Of a DNA stretch of 64,000 nt, positions 28,306-38,047 are shown one piece after another. Numbering within the stretch: position 1 is the first letter of the stretch; every line of letters begins with the position of its first letter. The notes under the pieces are model-generated. The model saw only the letters and a list, made by a program, of their open reading frames with translations, ran no database searches and was not told the DNA's origin. The stretch spans positions 62,001 through 126,000 of the forward strand of contig NZ_BCTN01000015.1 of NCBI RefSeq assembly GCF_001571305.1. The letters run 5' to 3'. This stretch comes from Erwinia persicina NBRC 102418. GTDB lineage: Bacteria; Pseudomonadota; Gammaproteobacteria; Enterobacterales; Enterobacteriaceae. Made by a program: the position numbers and the translations under genes.

Positions 28306-29010
28306 TCAGACGGGCTGACGCGGACGGTACTGCCGCCCAATGGTCAGTTGCTCCACCACTGCAGCAGGAGACAACGACATCACAAAGTCCACGGCGCGAC
28401 AGAGGTCGTCGGTACTCAGCATCTCGTCGGCTGTCAGGCCCGAACCCTGTGCCATATCGGTGTCTACGACATCGGGGCACAGCGTGGTCACTTTAATGCC
28501 CTGTGCGCCCAGCTCACGGGCAATCGAACGGCTGTAGCCGACCAGCGCGTGTTTGCTGGCGGCATAGCTGGCAACGCTGCCGTAAGGCTGTACGCCACTG
28601 ACGGAGGCAAGATTAAAGATGCGCCCCCCGGCGGATTTCAACAGCCAGGGAGTGCAAAGCTGGCAAAGATGGTGGATAGCGGTCACGTTAGTGGCAAGCA
28701 GCGCGCTGAAATCAGACAACGAGGTCTGCGTTGAGCCGGCGCGAAAGATGCCGGCGGCGTTAACCAGCACATCAAGTTGCCCGCTCACGGCCAGCGCCTG
28801 CGGCACCTGCTGTGCAATGGCAGGATAATCACACACGTCGAGCGCCAGCGTCTGCACACGGGCAGGATCGAAGGTGCTGGCTAAGGCGTTCAGCGCACGG
28901 GCATCCCGCGCGATTAAAATCAGATGATAACCCGCAGCATAAAAATGGCGGGCAAGATGGTGGCCGATACCGCGTGAGGCACCGGTGATCAGGGCAACTT
29001 TACTGGACAC
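28306..29010 (-). CDS. Short-chain dehydrogenase/reductase leading the biotin transport operon
   Basis: 234 residues, classical [18 protein letters not shown] (cofactor loop), [10 protein letters not shown] (NAAG), and [19 protein letters not shown] with the catalytic Tyr and Lys. The substrate cannot be read from sequence. It may reduce a 3-oxoacyl thioester. It ends 13 bp before bioM on the same strand, so it is probably co-transcribed with the transporter. This is an unusual partner for BioMNY and, with the acyl-CoA genes to its left, could supply the missing ketoreductase. Confidence 0.88.
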   Translation of the reverse strand: MSSKVALITGASRGIGHHLARHFYAAGYHLILIARDARALNALASTFDPARVQTLALDVCDYPAIAQQVPQALAVSGQLDVLVNAAGIFRAGSTQTSLSDFSALLATNVTAIHHLCQLCTPWLLKSAGGRIFNLASVSGVQPYGSVASYAASKHALVGYSRSIARELGAQGIKVTTLCPDVVDTDMAQGSGLTADEMLSTDDLCRAVDFVMSLSPAAVVEQLTIGRQYRPRQPV

Positions 29011-29100
29011 AACGAGCCTTATGACCGGTCAGAAATTGCCAGCAAAGATACGCGATTTTGTGGCACTCTGCGCGGTTTTTTACGGAGAGACAGACAGCAA

Positions 29101-29122
29101 AACGGCCCCCGCAGGAGCCGTT
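29101..29122 (-). terminator. Terminator of lpdA
   Basis: AACGGCCCC (29101-29109) pairs with GGAGCCGTT (29114-29122) with one mismatch. Leftward it continues into TTTTG. It lies 20 bp after the lpdA stop. Confidence 0.65.
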
Positions 29123-29141
29123 ATTTAAACCTTATGGCGAA

Positions 29142-30569
29142 TTATTTCTTTTTCGCTTTCGGATTTGGCAGGTCGGTGATGCTGCCTTCAAAGATTTCCG
29201 CCGCCAGACCAACCGATTCGTGCAGGGTTGGGTGAGCGTGGATGGTCAGTGCCAGATCTTCAGCATCACAACCCATCTCGATAGCCAGACCGATTTCACC
29301 CAGCAGTTCGCCGCCGTTGGTTCCGACAATGGCACCACCGATGACGCGGTGAGTGGTTTTGTCGAAGATCAGCTTGGTCATACCGTCTGCACAGTCGGAA
29401 GCGATAGCACGGCCTGATGCTGCCCACGGGAAGGTGGACGTTTCATAGCTGATGCCTTTCTCTTTCGCTTCTTTCTCGGTCAGACCGACCCAGGCAACTT
29501 CCGGCTCAGTATAGGCAATCGATGGGATCACTTTCGGGTCGAAGTAGTGCTTCAGGCCCGAGATCACTTCTGCTGCCACGTGGCCTTCATGCACGCCTTT
29601 ATGTGCCAGCATTGGCTGACCGACGATATCACCGATAGCATAGATGTGCGGCACGTTGGTACGCATCTGCTTGTCGACACGGATAAACCCGCGATCGTCC
29701 ACTTCCACGCCGGCTTTGCCTGCATCCAGACCTTTACCATTCGGTACGCGGCCAATTGCCACCAGCACCGCATCGTAACGCTGTGGTTCTGAAGGGGCTT
29801 TTTTGCCTTCCATCGTAACGTAGATGCCATCTTCTTTGGCTTCTACTGCAGTCACTTTGGTTTCCAGCATCAGGTTGAACTGCTTAGAGATGCGCTTGGT
29901 GAAGACCTTCACCACATCTTTGTCAGCCGCCGGGATCACCTGGTCAAACATTTCGACCACGTCGATCTGCGAACCCAGTGCGTGATACACGGTACCCATT
30001 TCCAGACCGATGATGCCGCCGCCCATGACCAGCAGACGCTCTGGTACTTCTTTCAGCTCCAGCGCATCGGTAGAATCCCAGACGCGTGGATCTTCATGTG
30101 GAATAAAGGGCAGTTCAATCGGACGGGAGCCCGCGGCGATGACAGCGTTTTCAAACGTGATAACGGTTTTAGAACCGTCTTCTGCTGTCACTTCCAGGGT
30201 GTTCGCGCCGGTAAATTTACCCAGGCCGTTCACCACGCTCACTTTACGGCCTTTTGCCATACCGGCCAGACCACCGGTCAGCTGGGTGATCACTTTCTCT
30301 TTCCAGCTGCGGATCTTATTCACATCAGTCTGTGGCTTACCGAACACGATACCGTGTGCTTCCAGCGCTTTGGCTTCTTCAATCACCTTCGCCACGTGCA
30401 GCAGGGCTTTAGAAGGGATACAGCCAACATTCAGACAAACACCACCGAGGGTGCTGTAACGCTCAACGATCACGGTCTCCAGACCAAGATCCGCTGCACG
30501 GAAGGCTGCAGAGTAACCTGCAGGGCCTGCCCCAAGTACCACGACCTGAGTTTTAATTTCTGTACTCAT
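29142..30569 (-). CDS. lpdA: Dihydrolipoyl dehydrogenase (E3)
   Basis: 475 residues, almost the E. coli length. The FAD-dependent E3 component shared by pyruvate and 2-oxoglutarate dehydrogenases and the glycine cleavage system. Visible: FAD loop VLGAGPAGYSAAF, redox pair GGVCLNVGCIPSKALLH, NAD loop VMGGGIIGLEMG, and catalytic His-Glu in IHAHPTLHESVG. The second of two adjacent ATGs fits the family start MSTEIKTQ. It is last in the pdhR-aceE-aceF-lpdA cluster; the 300-bp gap from aceF contains an ERIC element. Confidence 0.98.
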   Translation of the reverse strand: MSTEIKTQVVVLGAGPAGYSAAFRAADLGLETVIVERYSTLGGVCLNVGCIPSKALLHVAKVIEEAKALEAHGIVFGKPQTDVNKIRSWKEKVITQLTGGLAGMAKGRKVSVVNGLGKFTGANTLEVTAEDGSKTVITFENAVIAAGSRPIELPFIPHEDPRVWDSTDALELKEVPERLLVMGGGIIGLEMGTVYHALGSQIDVVEMFDQVIPAADKDVVKVFTKRISKQFNLMLETKVTAVEAKEDGIYVTMEGKKAPSEPQRYDAVLVAIGRVPNGKGLDAGKAGVEVDDRGFIRVDKQMRTNVPHIYAIGDIVGQPMLAHKGVHEGHVAAEVISGLKHYFDPKVIPSIAYTEPEVAWVGLTEKEAKEKGISYETSTFPWAASGRAIASDCADGMTKLIFDKTTHRVIGGAIVGTNGGELLGEIGLAIEMGCDAEDLALTIHAHPTLHESVGLAAEIFEGSITDLPNPKAKKK

Positions 30570-30606
30570 CATGACCTCTTATTTGATTGTCCGGCGGGTC
30601 AGAGCT

Positions 30607-30731
30607 TATCCCCTTCATACTTGAATCTGCATCTGTGTTGGCTACGCTCGCTCACCCGAATCACTGACTTATGTAAGCTCATCAGGATTCACTCACTTGC
30701 CGCCTTGATACAGCTCCAATTATTTTGGATA
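30607..30731. repeat. ERIC (IRU) intergenic repeat
   Basis: A 125-bp imperfect palindrome bounded by TATCC at 30607 and GGATA at 30727-30731. The core CGCTCACCCGAATCAC followed by TTATGTAAGCTC and GGATTCAC is the ERIC consensus in reverse. Length, ends and core identify the element, which can fold in mRNA and affect stability. Confidence 0.9.
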
Positions 30732-30836
30732 GATTTTTCAACGTCCTTCTTCCACCGGGACGCGTTCACCGCAAGAGTTTACAGAATTGTTAATAAACTG
30801 CAAACCGCGGTGCCACGAATCACTACAACAACTTAC

Positions 30837-30864
30837 AAGAAGGCCGGCTTCCGCCGGCCTTCTT
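30837..30864. terminator. Hairpin after aceF
   Basis: A perfect 12-bp stem AAGAAGGCCGGC/GCCGGCCTTCTT (30837-30848, 30853-30864) with loop TTCC, 5 bp past the aceF stop. A weak U-run suggests partial termination or a 3'-stability stem that lets some transcription reach lpdA. Confidence 0.7.
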
Positions 30865-30869
30865 CATGG

Positions 30870-32468
30870 TTACATCACCAGACGGCGAATGTCGGCCAGT
30901 GCGTTATTGATAATGGTAATGAAGCGCGCACCATCAGCACCGTCGATAACCCGGTGGTCGAAGGAGAGCGACATTGGCATCATCAGACGCGGCGTGAACT
31001 CTTTGCCATTCCAGACCGGCTCAATCGCAGACTTGGAAACACCGAGGATAGCCACTTCCGGCGCATTCACGATCGGCGCAAAGTGGGTTGTCCCGATACC
31101 GCCCAGGCTGGAGATGGTGAAGCAACCGCCCTGCATTTCGCCAGCGGTCAGCTTGCCATCACGCGCTTTTTTGGAGATAGCCATCAGTTCGCGAGACAGT
31201 TCCGTGATGCCTTTCTTATTCACATCTTTGAACACCGGAACCACCAGACCGTTTGGCGTATCTACCGCCACACCGATGTTGATGTATTTCTTCAGCGTCA
31301 GTTTCTGTGCATCTTCAGACAGTGAGCTGTTGAAGCGTGGCATCTGCTCCAGCGCCGCCGCCACCGCTTTCATGATGAACACCACCGGGGTGAACTTCAC
31401 ATCCAGCTTACGCTTCTCTGCTTCAGCATTTTGCTGCTTGCGGAATGCTTCCAGCTCGGTGATGTCGGTTTTGTCGAAGTGAGTCACATGAGGGATCATC
31501 ACCCAGTTGCGGCTCAGGTTAGCACCAGAGATTTTCTGGATGCGGCCCAGTTCCACTTCTTCGACTTCGCCGAACTTGCTGAAGTCCACTTTCGGCCATG
31601 GCAGCATGCCAGGCAGACCACCACCCGCGGCAGCAGGGGCTTCAGCACGTTTCACCGCGTCTTTAACGTAACTCTGCACGTCTTCTTTCAGAATACGGCC
31701 TTTACGCCCGGTGCCTTTGACTTTCGCCAGGTTGACACCAAATTCACGTGCCAGACGGCGGATCACCGGTGTGGCATGAACGTAAGCGTCGTTCTCTGCG
31801 AACTCTGACTTGGCTTCCGCTTTAGCAGGAGCCGCAGCCGGGGCCGCCTTCTCTTCCTGTTTAGCCGGAGCCGGAGCAGCAGCCTCAGTGCTCTGGGCAG
31901 GTGCGGCCGCTGGTGCAGCCCCCTCTACCTCAAACACCATCACCAGAGAACCGGTGCTGACTTTATCGCCCGTGGCGATTTTGATCTCTTTAACCGTACC
32001 CGCAAATGGTGCGGGCACTTCCATTGAGGCTTTATCGCCTTCAACGGTGAGGATCGACTGTTCAGCTTCAACTTTGTCGCCGACTTTAACCATGATCTCA
32101 GTGACTTCTACTTCGTCGCCGCCGATATCCGGTACGTTAACCTCTTTCGCTGCGCTGGCCGCCGGGGCCGCTGCAGGCGCGGCCGGAGCCGCTTCTTCTT
32201 TCTTCTCTTCGGCCGCTGCCGGTGCAGCTGCACCGCCTTCCGCTTCGAAGATCATGATCAGTTTGCCGGTTTCGACTTTATCGCCGGTAGCCACTTTGAT
32301 CTCTTTGACGACGCCAGCCTGTGGGGAAGGTACTTCCATTGAAGCTTTATCACCCTCAACCACCAGCAGTGACTGCTCAACTTCAACAGTGTCGCCCACT
32401 TTGACCAGAATCTCGGTGACTTCAACTTCGTCTGAACCGATGTCCGGGACATTAATTTCGATAGCCAT
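30870..32468 (-). CDS. aceF: Dihydrolipoamide acetyltransferase (E2 of pyruvate dehydrogenase), two lipoyl domains
   Basis: 532 residues, against about 630 in E. coli. Two lipoyl domains are seen: lysine in [10 protein letters not shown] (about residue 41) and in [10 protein letters not shown] (about residue 145). Ala/Pro/Glu-rich linkers separate them. A peripheral subunit-binding domain follows ([28 protein letters not shown]), then the catalytic core ending with [15 protein letters not shown]. It transfers acetyl groups to CoA. The frame is intact, so the shorter form is domain number variation rather than damage. It lies 14 bp after aceE. Confidence 0.97.
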   Translation of the reverse strand: MAIEINVPDIGSDEVEVTEILVKVGDTVEVEQSLLVVEGDKASMEVPSPQAGVVKEIKVATGDKVETGKLIMIFEAEGGAAAPAAAEEKKEEAAPAAPAAAPAASAAKEVNVPDIGGDEVEVTEIMVKVGDKVEAEQSILTVEGDKASMEVPAPFAGTVKEIKIATGDKVSTGSLVMVFEVEGAAPAAAPAQSTEAAAPAPAKQEEKAAPAAAPAKAEAKSEFAENDAYVHATPVIRRLAREFGVNLAKVKGTGRKGRILKEDVQSYVKDAVKRAEAPAAAGGGLPGMLPWPKVDFSKFGEVEEVELGRIQKISGANLSRNWVMIPHVTHFDKTDITELEAFRKQQNAEAEKRKLDVKFTPVVFIMKAVAAALEQMPRFNSSLSEDAQKLTLKKYINIGVAVDTPNGLVVPVFKDVNKKGITELSRELMAISKKARDGKLTAGEMQGGCFTISSLGGIGTTHFAPIVNAPEVAILGVSKSAIEPVWNGKEFTPRLMMPMSLSFDHRVIDGADGARFITIINNALADIRRLVM

Positions 32469-32482
32469 TACTCTATTACCTC

Positions 32483-35146
32483 TTATGCCAGGCGTGGGTT
32501 AACTTTATCAGCATCGATCTCGAACTTAACGATGGCATCAGCCACCACTTTTTTGTCGATTTCGCCACGTTTAGCCAGTTCACCCAGGGCGGCAACCACC
32601 ACGTAAGATGCGTCCACTTCGAAGTGGTGACGCAGATTCTCACGGCTGTCTGAACGACCGAAGCCGTCAGTACCCAGCACGCGATAGTCGCTGGCAGGGA
32701 TGTAGCTGCGAACCTGCTCGGCGAACAGTTTCATGTAGTCGGTTGATGCCACGGCAGGGGCATCGTTCATCACCTGAGCGATGTACGGCACGCGAGGCTC
32801 TGACGTTGGGTGCAGCATGTTCCAGCGCTCACAGTCCTGACCATCACGGGCCAGTTCGGTGAAGGAGGTCACGCTGTAGATGTCAGAACCTACACCGTAG
32901 TCTTTCGCCAGGATATCGGCAGCTTCACGGACGTGACGCAGGATAGAACCTGAACCCAGCAGCTGAACTTTACCTTTGCTGCCTTCTTTGCTGTCCAGTT
33001 TATAGATACCTTTACGGATACCCTCTTCTGCACCGGCCGGCATCGCTGGCATATGGTAGTTTTCGTTCAGCGTGGTGATGTAGTAGTACACATTTTCCTG
33101 CGCTTCGCCGTACATACGTACCAGACCGTCATGCATGATGACAGCAACTTCATAAGCGTAAGCCGGATCGTAAGAAATACAGTTCGGGATAGTCAGAGAC
33201 TGAATGTGGCTGTGACCATCTTCGTGCTGCAGACCTTCACCGTTCAGTGTGGTACGACCGGAGGTTCCGCCCACCAGGAAGCCGCGTGCCTGCTGGTCGC
33301 CTGCTGCCCAGCACAGGTCGCCGATACGCTGGAAACCAAACATGGAGTAGTAGATGTAGAACGGGATCATTGGCAGATTGTTGGTGCTGTAAGACGTTGC
33401 CGCCGCCAGCCACGATGCGCCTGCACCCAGTTCGTTAATCCCTTCCTGCAGGATCTGTCCTTTTTCATCTTCTTTATAGTAAGCAACCTGCTCACGGTCC
33501 TGCGGCGTGTACTGCTGGCCATTCGGACTGTAGATACCGATCTGGCGGAACAGACCTTCCATACCGAAGGTACGCGCTTCATCGGCGATGATTGGCACCA
33601 GACGATCTTTGATCGACGGGTTTTTCAGCATCACGTTCAGGGCACGCACGAAGGCGATAGTGGTCGAGATCTCTTTGTTCTGCTCATCCAGCAGCGCGCG
33701 GAAATCTTCCAGCACCGGCATATCCAGCTTCTCGCTGAATTTCGCTTCACGGGTTGGCAGGTAGCCGCCCAGTTTTTCGCGCTGGCCGTGCAGGTAGTTG
33801 TACTCTTCAGAGCCTTTTTCGAAGGTCACATACGGCAGTTTTTCAATGGCTTCATCACTGACCGGTACGTTGAAACGATCGCGGATGTAGCGTACGCCAT
33901 CCATGTTCATTTTCTTGACCTGGTGCGCGATGTTTTTGCCTTCTGCAGTCTCGCCCATACCATAGCCTTTGATGGTATGTGCCAGGATCACTACCGGTTT
34001 GCCTTTGGTATCCTGCGCTTTTTTCAGTGCGGCGAAGACTTTCTTCGGATCGTGACCACCACGGTTCAGAGACCAGATCTCGTCGTCGGTCATATCTTTA
34101 ACCAGCGCTGCGGTTTCCGGATATTTGCCGAAGAAGTGCTCGCGAACATAGGCACCGTTGCGGGATTTAAAGGTCTGATAGTCACCGTCAACGGTTTCGT
34201 TCATCAGTTGGATCAGTTTACCGCTGGTGTCTTTACGCAGCAGTTCGTCCCAACGTCCGCCCCAGATAACTTTGATCACTTCCCAGCCAGCGCCACCAAA
34301 GATGCCGTCAAGCTCGTTAATGATCTTGCCGTTACCGGTGACCGGGCCATCCAGACGCTGCAAGTTACAGTTGATGATGAAGACCAGATTATCCAGTTTT
34401 TCACGGGTCGCGATGGTGATCGCCCCTTTAGATTCTGGCTCATCCATCTCACCGTCGCCCAGGAAGGCATAAACGGTCTGCTGAGATGTATCTTTCAGGC
34501 CACGGTGTTCCAGATATTTCAGGAATTTAGCCTGATAGATCGCGCCCAGTGGACCCAGACCCATGGATACGGTCGGGAACTGCCAGAAGTTAGGCATCAG
34601 TTTAGGGTGCGGGTAAGAGGACAGGCCTTTACCGTCAACTTCCTGGCGGAAATTGTTCATCTGGTCTTCGGTCAGGCGACCTTCCAGGAAGGCACGGGCG
34701 TACACGCCCGGCGAGATATGGCCCTGGAAGTAAACCAGATCGCCGCCGTCTTTTTCGGTGCGCGCACGGAAGAAGTGGTTAAAGCACACTTCATACACGG
34801 TGGCAGAAGACTGGAAGGAGGACATGTGGCCACCCAGATCCATATCTTTCTTTGACGCACGCAGAACGGTCATGATGGCGTTCCAGCGAATAGCGGAACG
34901 GATACGACGCTCTAAAGACGTGTTGCCCGGGTACTCCGGCTCATCTTCAACGGCAATAGAGTTAATGTAGTTACTGGCTCCCGTACCGGCAGCCACTTTC
35001 ACGCCGCCTTTACGTGCGCCGCTCAACACCTGGTCAATCAGATACTGTGCGCGCTCAACACCTTCTTCACGGATGACCGATTCGATCGCTTCTAACCAGT
35101 CGCGAGTTTCGATCGGATCCACGTCATTATTTAAACGTTCTGACAT
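32483..35146 (-). CDS. aceE: Pyruvate dehydrogenase E1 component
   Basis: 887 residues, the same as E. coli AceE, a homodimeric thiamine diphosphate enzyme that decarboxylates pyruvate and acetylates the lipoyl groups of AceF. The ThDP motif is visible as [16 protein letters not shown] with IINCNLQ. Other conserved blocks are [16 protein letters not shown] and [22 protein letters not shown] near the C terminus. GGAATACCCCCC precedes the ATG. The 139-bp gap to pdhR contains a strong inverted repeat. The operon is controlled by PdhR. Confidence 0.98.
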   Translation of the reverse strand: MSERLNNDVDPIETRDWLEAIESVIREEGVERAQYLIDQVLSGARKGGVKVAAGTGASNYINSIAVEDEPEYPGNTSLERRIRSAIRWNAIMTVLRASKKDMDLGGHMSSFQSSATVYEVCFNHFFRARTEKDGGDLVYFQGHISPGVYARAFLEGRLTEDQMNNFRQEVDGKGLSSYPHPKLMPNFWQFPTVSMGLGPLGAIYQAKFLKYLEHRGLKDTSQQTVYAFLGDGEMDEPESKGAITIATREKLDNLVFIINCNLQRLDGPVTGNGKIINELDGIFGGAGWEVIKVIWGGRWDELLRKDTSGKLIQLMNETVDGDYQTFKSRNGAYVREHFFGKYPETAALVKDMTDDEIWSLNRGGHDPKKVFAALKKAQDTKGKPVVILAHTIKGYGMGETAEGKNIAHQVKKMNMDGVRYIRDRFNVPVSDEAIEKLPYVTFEKGSEEYNYLHGQREKLGGYLPTREAKFSEKLDMPVLEDFRALLDEQNKEISTTIAFVRALNVMLKNPSIKDRLVPIIADEARTFGMEGLFRQIGIYSPNGQQYTPQDREQVAYYKEDEKGQILQEGINELGAGASWLAAATSYSTNNLPMIPFYIYYSMFGFQRIGDLCWAAGDQQARGFLVGGTSGRTTLNGEGLQHEDGHSHIQSLTIPNCISYDPAYAYEVAVIMHDGLVRMYGEAQENVYYYITTLNENYHMPAMPAGAEEGIRKGIYKLDSKEGSKGKVQLLGSGSILRHVREAADILAKDYGVGSDIYSVTSFTELARDGQDCERWNMLHPTSEPRVPYIAQVMNDAPAVASTDYMKLFAEQVRSYIPASDYRVLGTDGFGRSDSRENLRHHFEVDASYVVVAALGELAKRGEIDKKVVADAIVKFEIDADKVNPRLA

Positions 35147-35191
35147 GGGGGGTATTCCTTATCTGTGTCTAATTACGTTGAATTGTCTGGA

Positions 35192-35239
35192 GCCTGTCTC
35201 TTTGTGCTCTGGTTCACTTCAAAACACAAAGAGACAGGC
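35192..35239. repeat. Perfect 15-bp inverted repeat in the pdhR-aceE gap
   Basis: GCCTGTCTCTTTGTG at 35192-35206 is repeated inverted as CACAAAGAGACAGGC at 35225-35239 with 18 nt between. In RNA it would form a stable hairpin between pdhR and aceE. No U-run follows leftwards, so it is not a classical terminator; it may be an mRNA processing or stability element, or the remains of a small inverted-repeat element. Confidence 0.8.
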
Positions 35240-35285
35240 CCGTCGTTTATACCTTTGCAGGTACGTGCCGCGTTATATTTACGCG

Positions 35286-36050
35286 TTAGTCCTTACGTTG
35301 CTGTAAACGTCTCAGGGAGCGCTCTCTACGACTTTGCTCCCGACTTCTGTCCAGCAATATTTCCTCGATAAACGCCAGGTGGCGGTGTGAAGCTTCGCGT
35401 GCCTGCTCGGGCTCACGTGCCACAATCGCCTCAAAAATACTGGCGCGGTGGCTACTTACTTTCTCCAGCATCTCACGACGCGAGTAGAGCAATTCAAAGT
35501 TCTGTCTGACGTTCTGTTCAAGCATTGGGCCCATGCTGCGGAGAAGATGTAAAAGCACCACATTATGAGCCGCTTCTGTGACAGCAATCTGATATTGCAT
35601 CACCGCATCAGCTTCTGCATCGAGATCGCCGCTTTGCTGAGCGGTCTGAATCTGCAGGTGGCAGTCGCGAATACGGACCAGATCTTCGTCAGTGCCGCGC
35701 AGTGCGGCATAATAGGCGGCAATCCCTTCCAGGGCATGACGTGTTTCTAACAGGTCGAACTGGGATTCAGGATGGCCGGCCACTAATTCTACGAGCGGAT
35801 CGCTCAGGGTTTTCCACAAATGGGTCTGGACGAAGGTTCCCCCCCCCTGACGGCGGAGTAAGAGACCTTTGGCTTCCAGGCGCTGTATCGCTTCACGCAG
35901 AGAAGGACGGGACACGTCAAACTGCACAGCCAGCTCTCGCTCAGGCAGCAATTTCTCTCCCGGGCGCAGTGTTCCCTCCATAATCAGGGACTCAAGCTGC
36001 TGTTCGATAGCATCAGAGAGCTTCGGTTGGCGGATCTTGCTGTAGGCCAT
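35286..36050 (-). CDS. pdhR: Pyruvate-responsive transcriptional repressor PdhR
   Basis: 254 residues, GntR/FadR subfamily. The N-terminal winged helix includes [28 protein letters not shown]; the C-terminal FCD ligand domain binds pyruvate and includes [18 protein letters not shown] and [15 protein letters not shown]. It represses the aceEF-lpd genes when pyruvate is low. The start at 36050 matches E. coli ([12 protein letters not shown]); the frame is open to 36185 but that would run through the operator. A perfect PdhR operator lies just upstream. Confidence 0.97.
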   Translation of the reverse strand: MAYSKIRQPKLSDAIEQQLESLIMEGTLRPGEKLLPERELAVQFDVSRPSLREAIQRLEAKGLLLRRQGGGTFVQTHLWKTLSDPLVELVAGHPESQFDLLETRHALEGIAAYYAALRGTDEDLVRIRDCHLQIQTAQQSGDLDAEADAVMQYQIAVTEAAHNVVLLHLLRSMGPMLEQNVRQNFELLYSRREMLEKVSSHRASIFEAIVAREPEQAREASHRHLAFIEEILLDRSREQSRRERSLRRLQQRKD

Positions 36051-36078
36051 CATCCCTTCTTTACGATTTGCCGGAGTA

Positions 36079-36095
36079 AATTGGTAATACCAATT
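36079..36095 (-). promoter_or_regulatory. PdhR operator
   Basis: AATTGGTAATACCAATT is an exact match to the PdhR consensus AATTGGTnnnACCAATT, 28 bp before the pdhR start. It predicts autoregulation and control of the whole pdh operon by pyruvate. Confidence 0.92.
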
Positions 36096-36521
36096 GCAAA
36101 AAGGAGCCCGTAAAGTAACAAAGTATTCACCTGATGTCCATATGGCAACCCGCCTAAACCAGACTCTCGTCTCGTTCACAATCATAGCCTAAGGACGAAA
36201 TCCAACAGCCATTTATCCGCAGTAGAAATGTTAAATTTCGTCACTTTTTCGAAAGACGGCAGCGAGTTAGTTGATAAATAACGACATCACCATAAGAGAA
36301 TGTTATTCGTCATTCTTGCTGATTTGTGACAGAAAATGAGAATCATAAAACTGAGAGCGATCGTTGATTTTTTGGGCATACTTTCGCACAGAAAGCAAAA
36401 GCGAGTGCATTAGCGGTCACTTAACACTATTCTCTTCGCCAGGATAGGTTTTGCCCTATTTTCGCTTACACGACAGCGTAAAGTTTTTAATACATTAAAA
36501 AATAATAAGTACGAGGTTTCT
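36096..36521. other. pdhR-aroP divergent intergenic region
   Basis: No gene is seen. It holds the pdhR promoter on the left and the aroP promoter on the right. A weak TyrR-box-like sequence CGTAAA-N6-AATACA at 36477-36494 (consensus TGTAAA-N6-TTTACA) lies 27 bp before aroP. E. coli aroP is TyrR-repressed, so a site is expected, but this match is poor. Confidence 0.4.
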
Positions 36522-37877
36522 ATGGAACAACAGCAGGGCGAAACGCTGAAGCGTGGTCTGAAAAACCGCCACATCCAGCTGATTGCATTAGGCGGTGCCG
36601 TAGGTACTGGCCTGTTTCTGGGCAGTGCATCGGTGATTCAATCCGCAGGCCCCGGCGTGATACTTGGCTATGCCATCGCCGGTTTTATCGCCTTCCTGAT
36701 TATGCGCCAGTTGGGCGAAATGGTAGTGGAAGAGCCTGTTGCAGGCAGCTTCAGCCACTTCGCCTATAAATACTGGGGCAATTTCGCCGGTTTCGCTTCC
36801 GGCTGGAACTACTGGGTCTTGTATGTGCTGGTCGCCATGGCGGAACTGACCGCGGTGGGCAAATATATCCAGTTCTGGTATCCCGACATCCCGACCTGGA
36901 TGTCTGCTGCCGTCTTCTTTGTGCTGATCAACGCAATCAACCTCACTAATGTGAAAGTGTTTGGTGAAATGGAGTTCTGGTTCGCCATAATCAAAGTCGT
37001 TGCGGTGATTGCCATGATCCTGTTTGGTGGCTGGTTACTGTTTAGTGGTACCGGTGGTCCGCAGGCCAGTGTGCGCAATCTGTGGGAACAGGGTGGCTTC
37101 CTGCCTAATGGCTTTAGTGGCCTGATCATGATGATGGCCATCATTATGTTCTCTTTCGGTGGTCTGGAGCTTGTTGGTATCACGGCGGCAGAAGCCGATA
37201 ATCCGGAAACCAGCATTCCCAAAGCCACCAACCAGGTGATCTACCGTATCCTGATTTTCTATGTCGGCTCACTGGCAGTACTGCTCTCCCTGATGCCGTG
37301 GACGCGCGTCACCGCTGACACCAGCCCGTTTGTATTGATTTTCCACGAGTTGGGTGATGCGCTGGTGGCCAACGCCCTTAACGTCGTGATCCTGACGGCG
37401 GCGCTGTCGGTGTACAACAGCTGTGTTTACTGTAACAGCCGTATGCTGTTTGGCCTGGCGCAGCAGGGCAACGCCCCGAAAGCACTGTTGAAAGTGGACG
37501 GTCGCGGTGTGCCGGTAATCTCTATCCTGTTCTCCGCGGTGGCCACCGCCCTGTGCGTGCTGCTGAACTACCTGATGCCCGGTGAAGCCTTTGGCCTGCT
37601 GATGGCGCTGGTGGTTTCTGCTCTGGTCATCAACTGGGCGATGATTAGCCTGGCACACATGAAATTCCGCCGTAAGAAGGATCAGCAGGGGATTAAAACC
37701 CGCTTCCCGGCCCTGTTCTACCCGCTGGGTAACTGGGTCTGCCTGTTATTCCTGGCCGGCATCCTGGTGCTGATGGCAATTACCCCAGGCATGGCAATCT
37801 CCGTCTGGCTGATCCCGGTTTGGGTACTGATCCTCGCTGTCGGCTATTGGGTGAAAAACCGTACTCAGCGCGGATAA
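36522..37877 (+). CDS. aroP: Aromatic amino acid permease AroP
   Basis: 451 residues, APC superfamily with about 12 membrane segments. It imports phenylalanine, tyrosine and tryptophan with protons. The N-terminal HIQLIALGGAVGTGLFLGSA is the amino acid permease signature, followed by QLGEMVVEEPVAGSFSHFAYKYWG. The position next to pdhR and ampE is the same as E. coli aroP. ACGAGG lies before the ATG. Confidence 0.93.
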   Translation: MEQQQGETLKRGLKNRHIQLIALGGAVGTGLFLGSASVIQSAGPGVILGYAIAGFIAFLIMRQLGEMVVEEPVAGSFSHFAYKYWGNFAGFASGWNYWVLYVLVAMAELTAVGKYIQFWYPDIPTWMSAAVFFVLINAINLTNVKVFGEMEFWFAIIKVVAVIAMILFGGWLLFSGTGGPQASVRNLWEQGGFLPNGFSGLIMMMAIIMFSFGGLELVGITAAEADNPETSIPKATNQVIYRILIFYVGSLAVLLSLMPWTRVTADTSPFVLIFHELGDALVANALNVVILTAALSVYNSCVYCNSRMLFGLAQQGNAPKALLKVDGRGVPVISILFSAVATALCVLLNYLMPGEAFGLLMALVVSALVINWAMISLAHMKFRRKKDQQGIKTRFPALFYPLGNWVCLLFLAGILVLMAITPGMAISVWLIPVWVLILAVGYWVKNRTQRG

Positions 37878-37896
37878 TCATCACCGTCGCTTCTGA

Positions 37897-37920
37897 TTCG
37901 GCCAGCCTGAGCTGGCCGAA
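37897..37920 (+). terminator. Terminator of aroP
   Basis: A perfect 10-bp stem TTCGGCCAGC/GCTGGCCGAA (37897-37906, 37911-37920) with loop CTGA, followed by TTGTTAT, 20 bp after the aroP stop. Confidence 0.75.
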
Positions 37921-38047
37921 TTGTTATCTGCCTCACACTTTCCCCTCCCCAGGCATTTTGTCCATCTCTGCGACGTTTTGCACCTGCGCACTGCGCACGA
38001 TAAGCGTGAATACTCTCGATCACAAATGATACGCGGGAGAATAATCC

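Larger units (their letters stand above)
30570..30869 (-). other. aceF-lpdA intergenic region
   Basis: A 300-bp gap holding an ERIC element (30607-30731) and an aceF-proximal hairpin (30837-30864). In E. coli lpd has its own promoter in the equivalent gap; a promoter should lie here, but none stands out by eye. Confidence 0.5.

Noticed and set aside
29982-31325. A 447-codon frame opposite lpdA and aceF
   Set aside because: Antisense to two conserved genes and running through the ERIC element; no recognisable domains.
30870-32468. Loss of a lipoyl domain in aceF by frameshift
   Set aside because: The frame is continuous, linkers are normal, and no remnant of a third domain is visible.
33053-34855. 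A 600-codon frame opposite aceE
   Set aside because: It lies wholly antisense to a highly conserved gene and has no recognisable domain; such frames come from codon bias on the other strand.
36477-36494. TyrR box before aroP
   Set aside because: CGTAAA-N6-AATACA matches the consensus at 9 of 12 positions with key T's missing; mentioned only as a possibility.
38000-38030. A CRP site before the sugar symporter gene
   Set aside because: TGTGA-like and TCACA-like halves occur, but their spacing is wrong for CRP.
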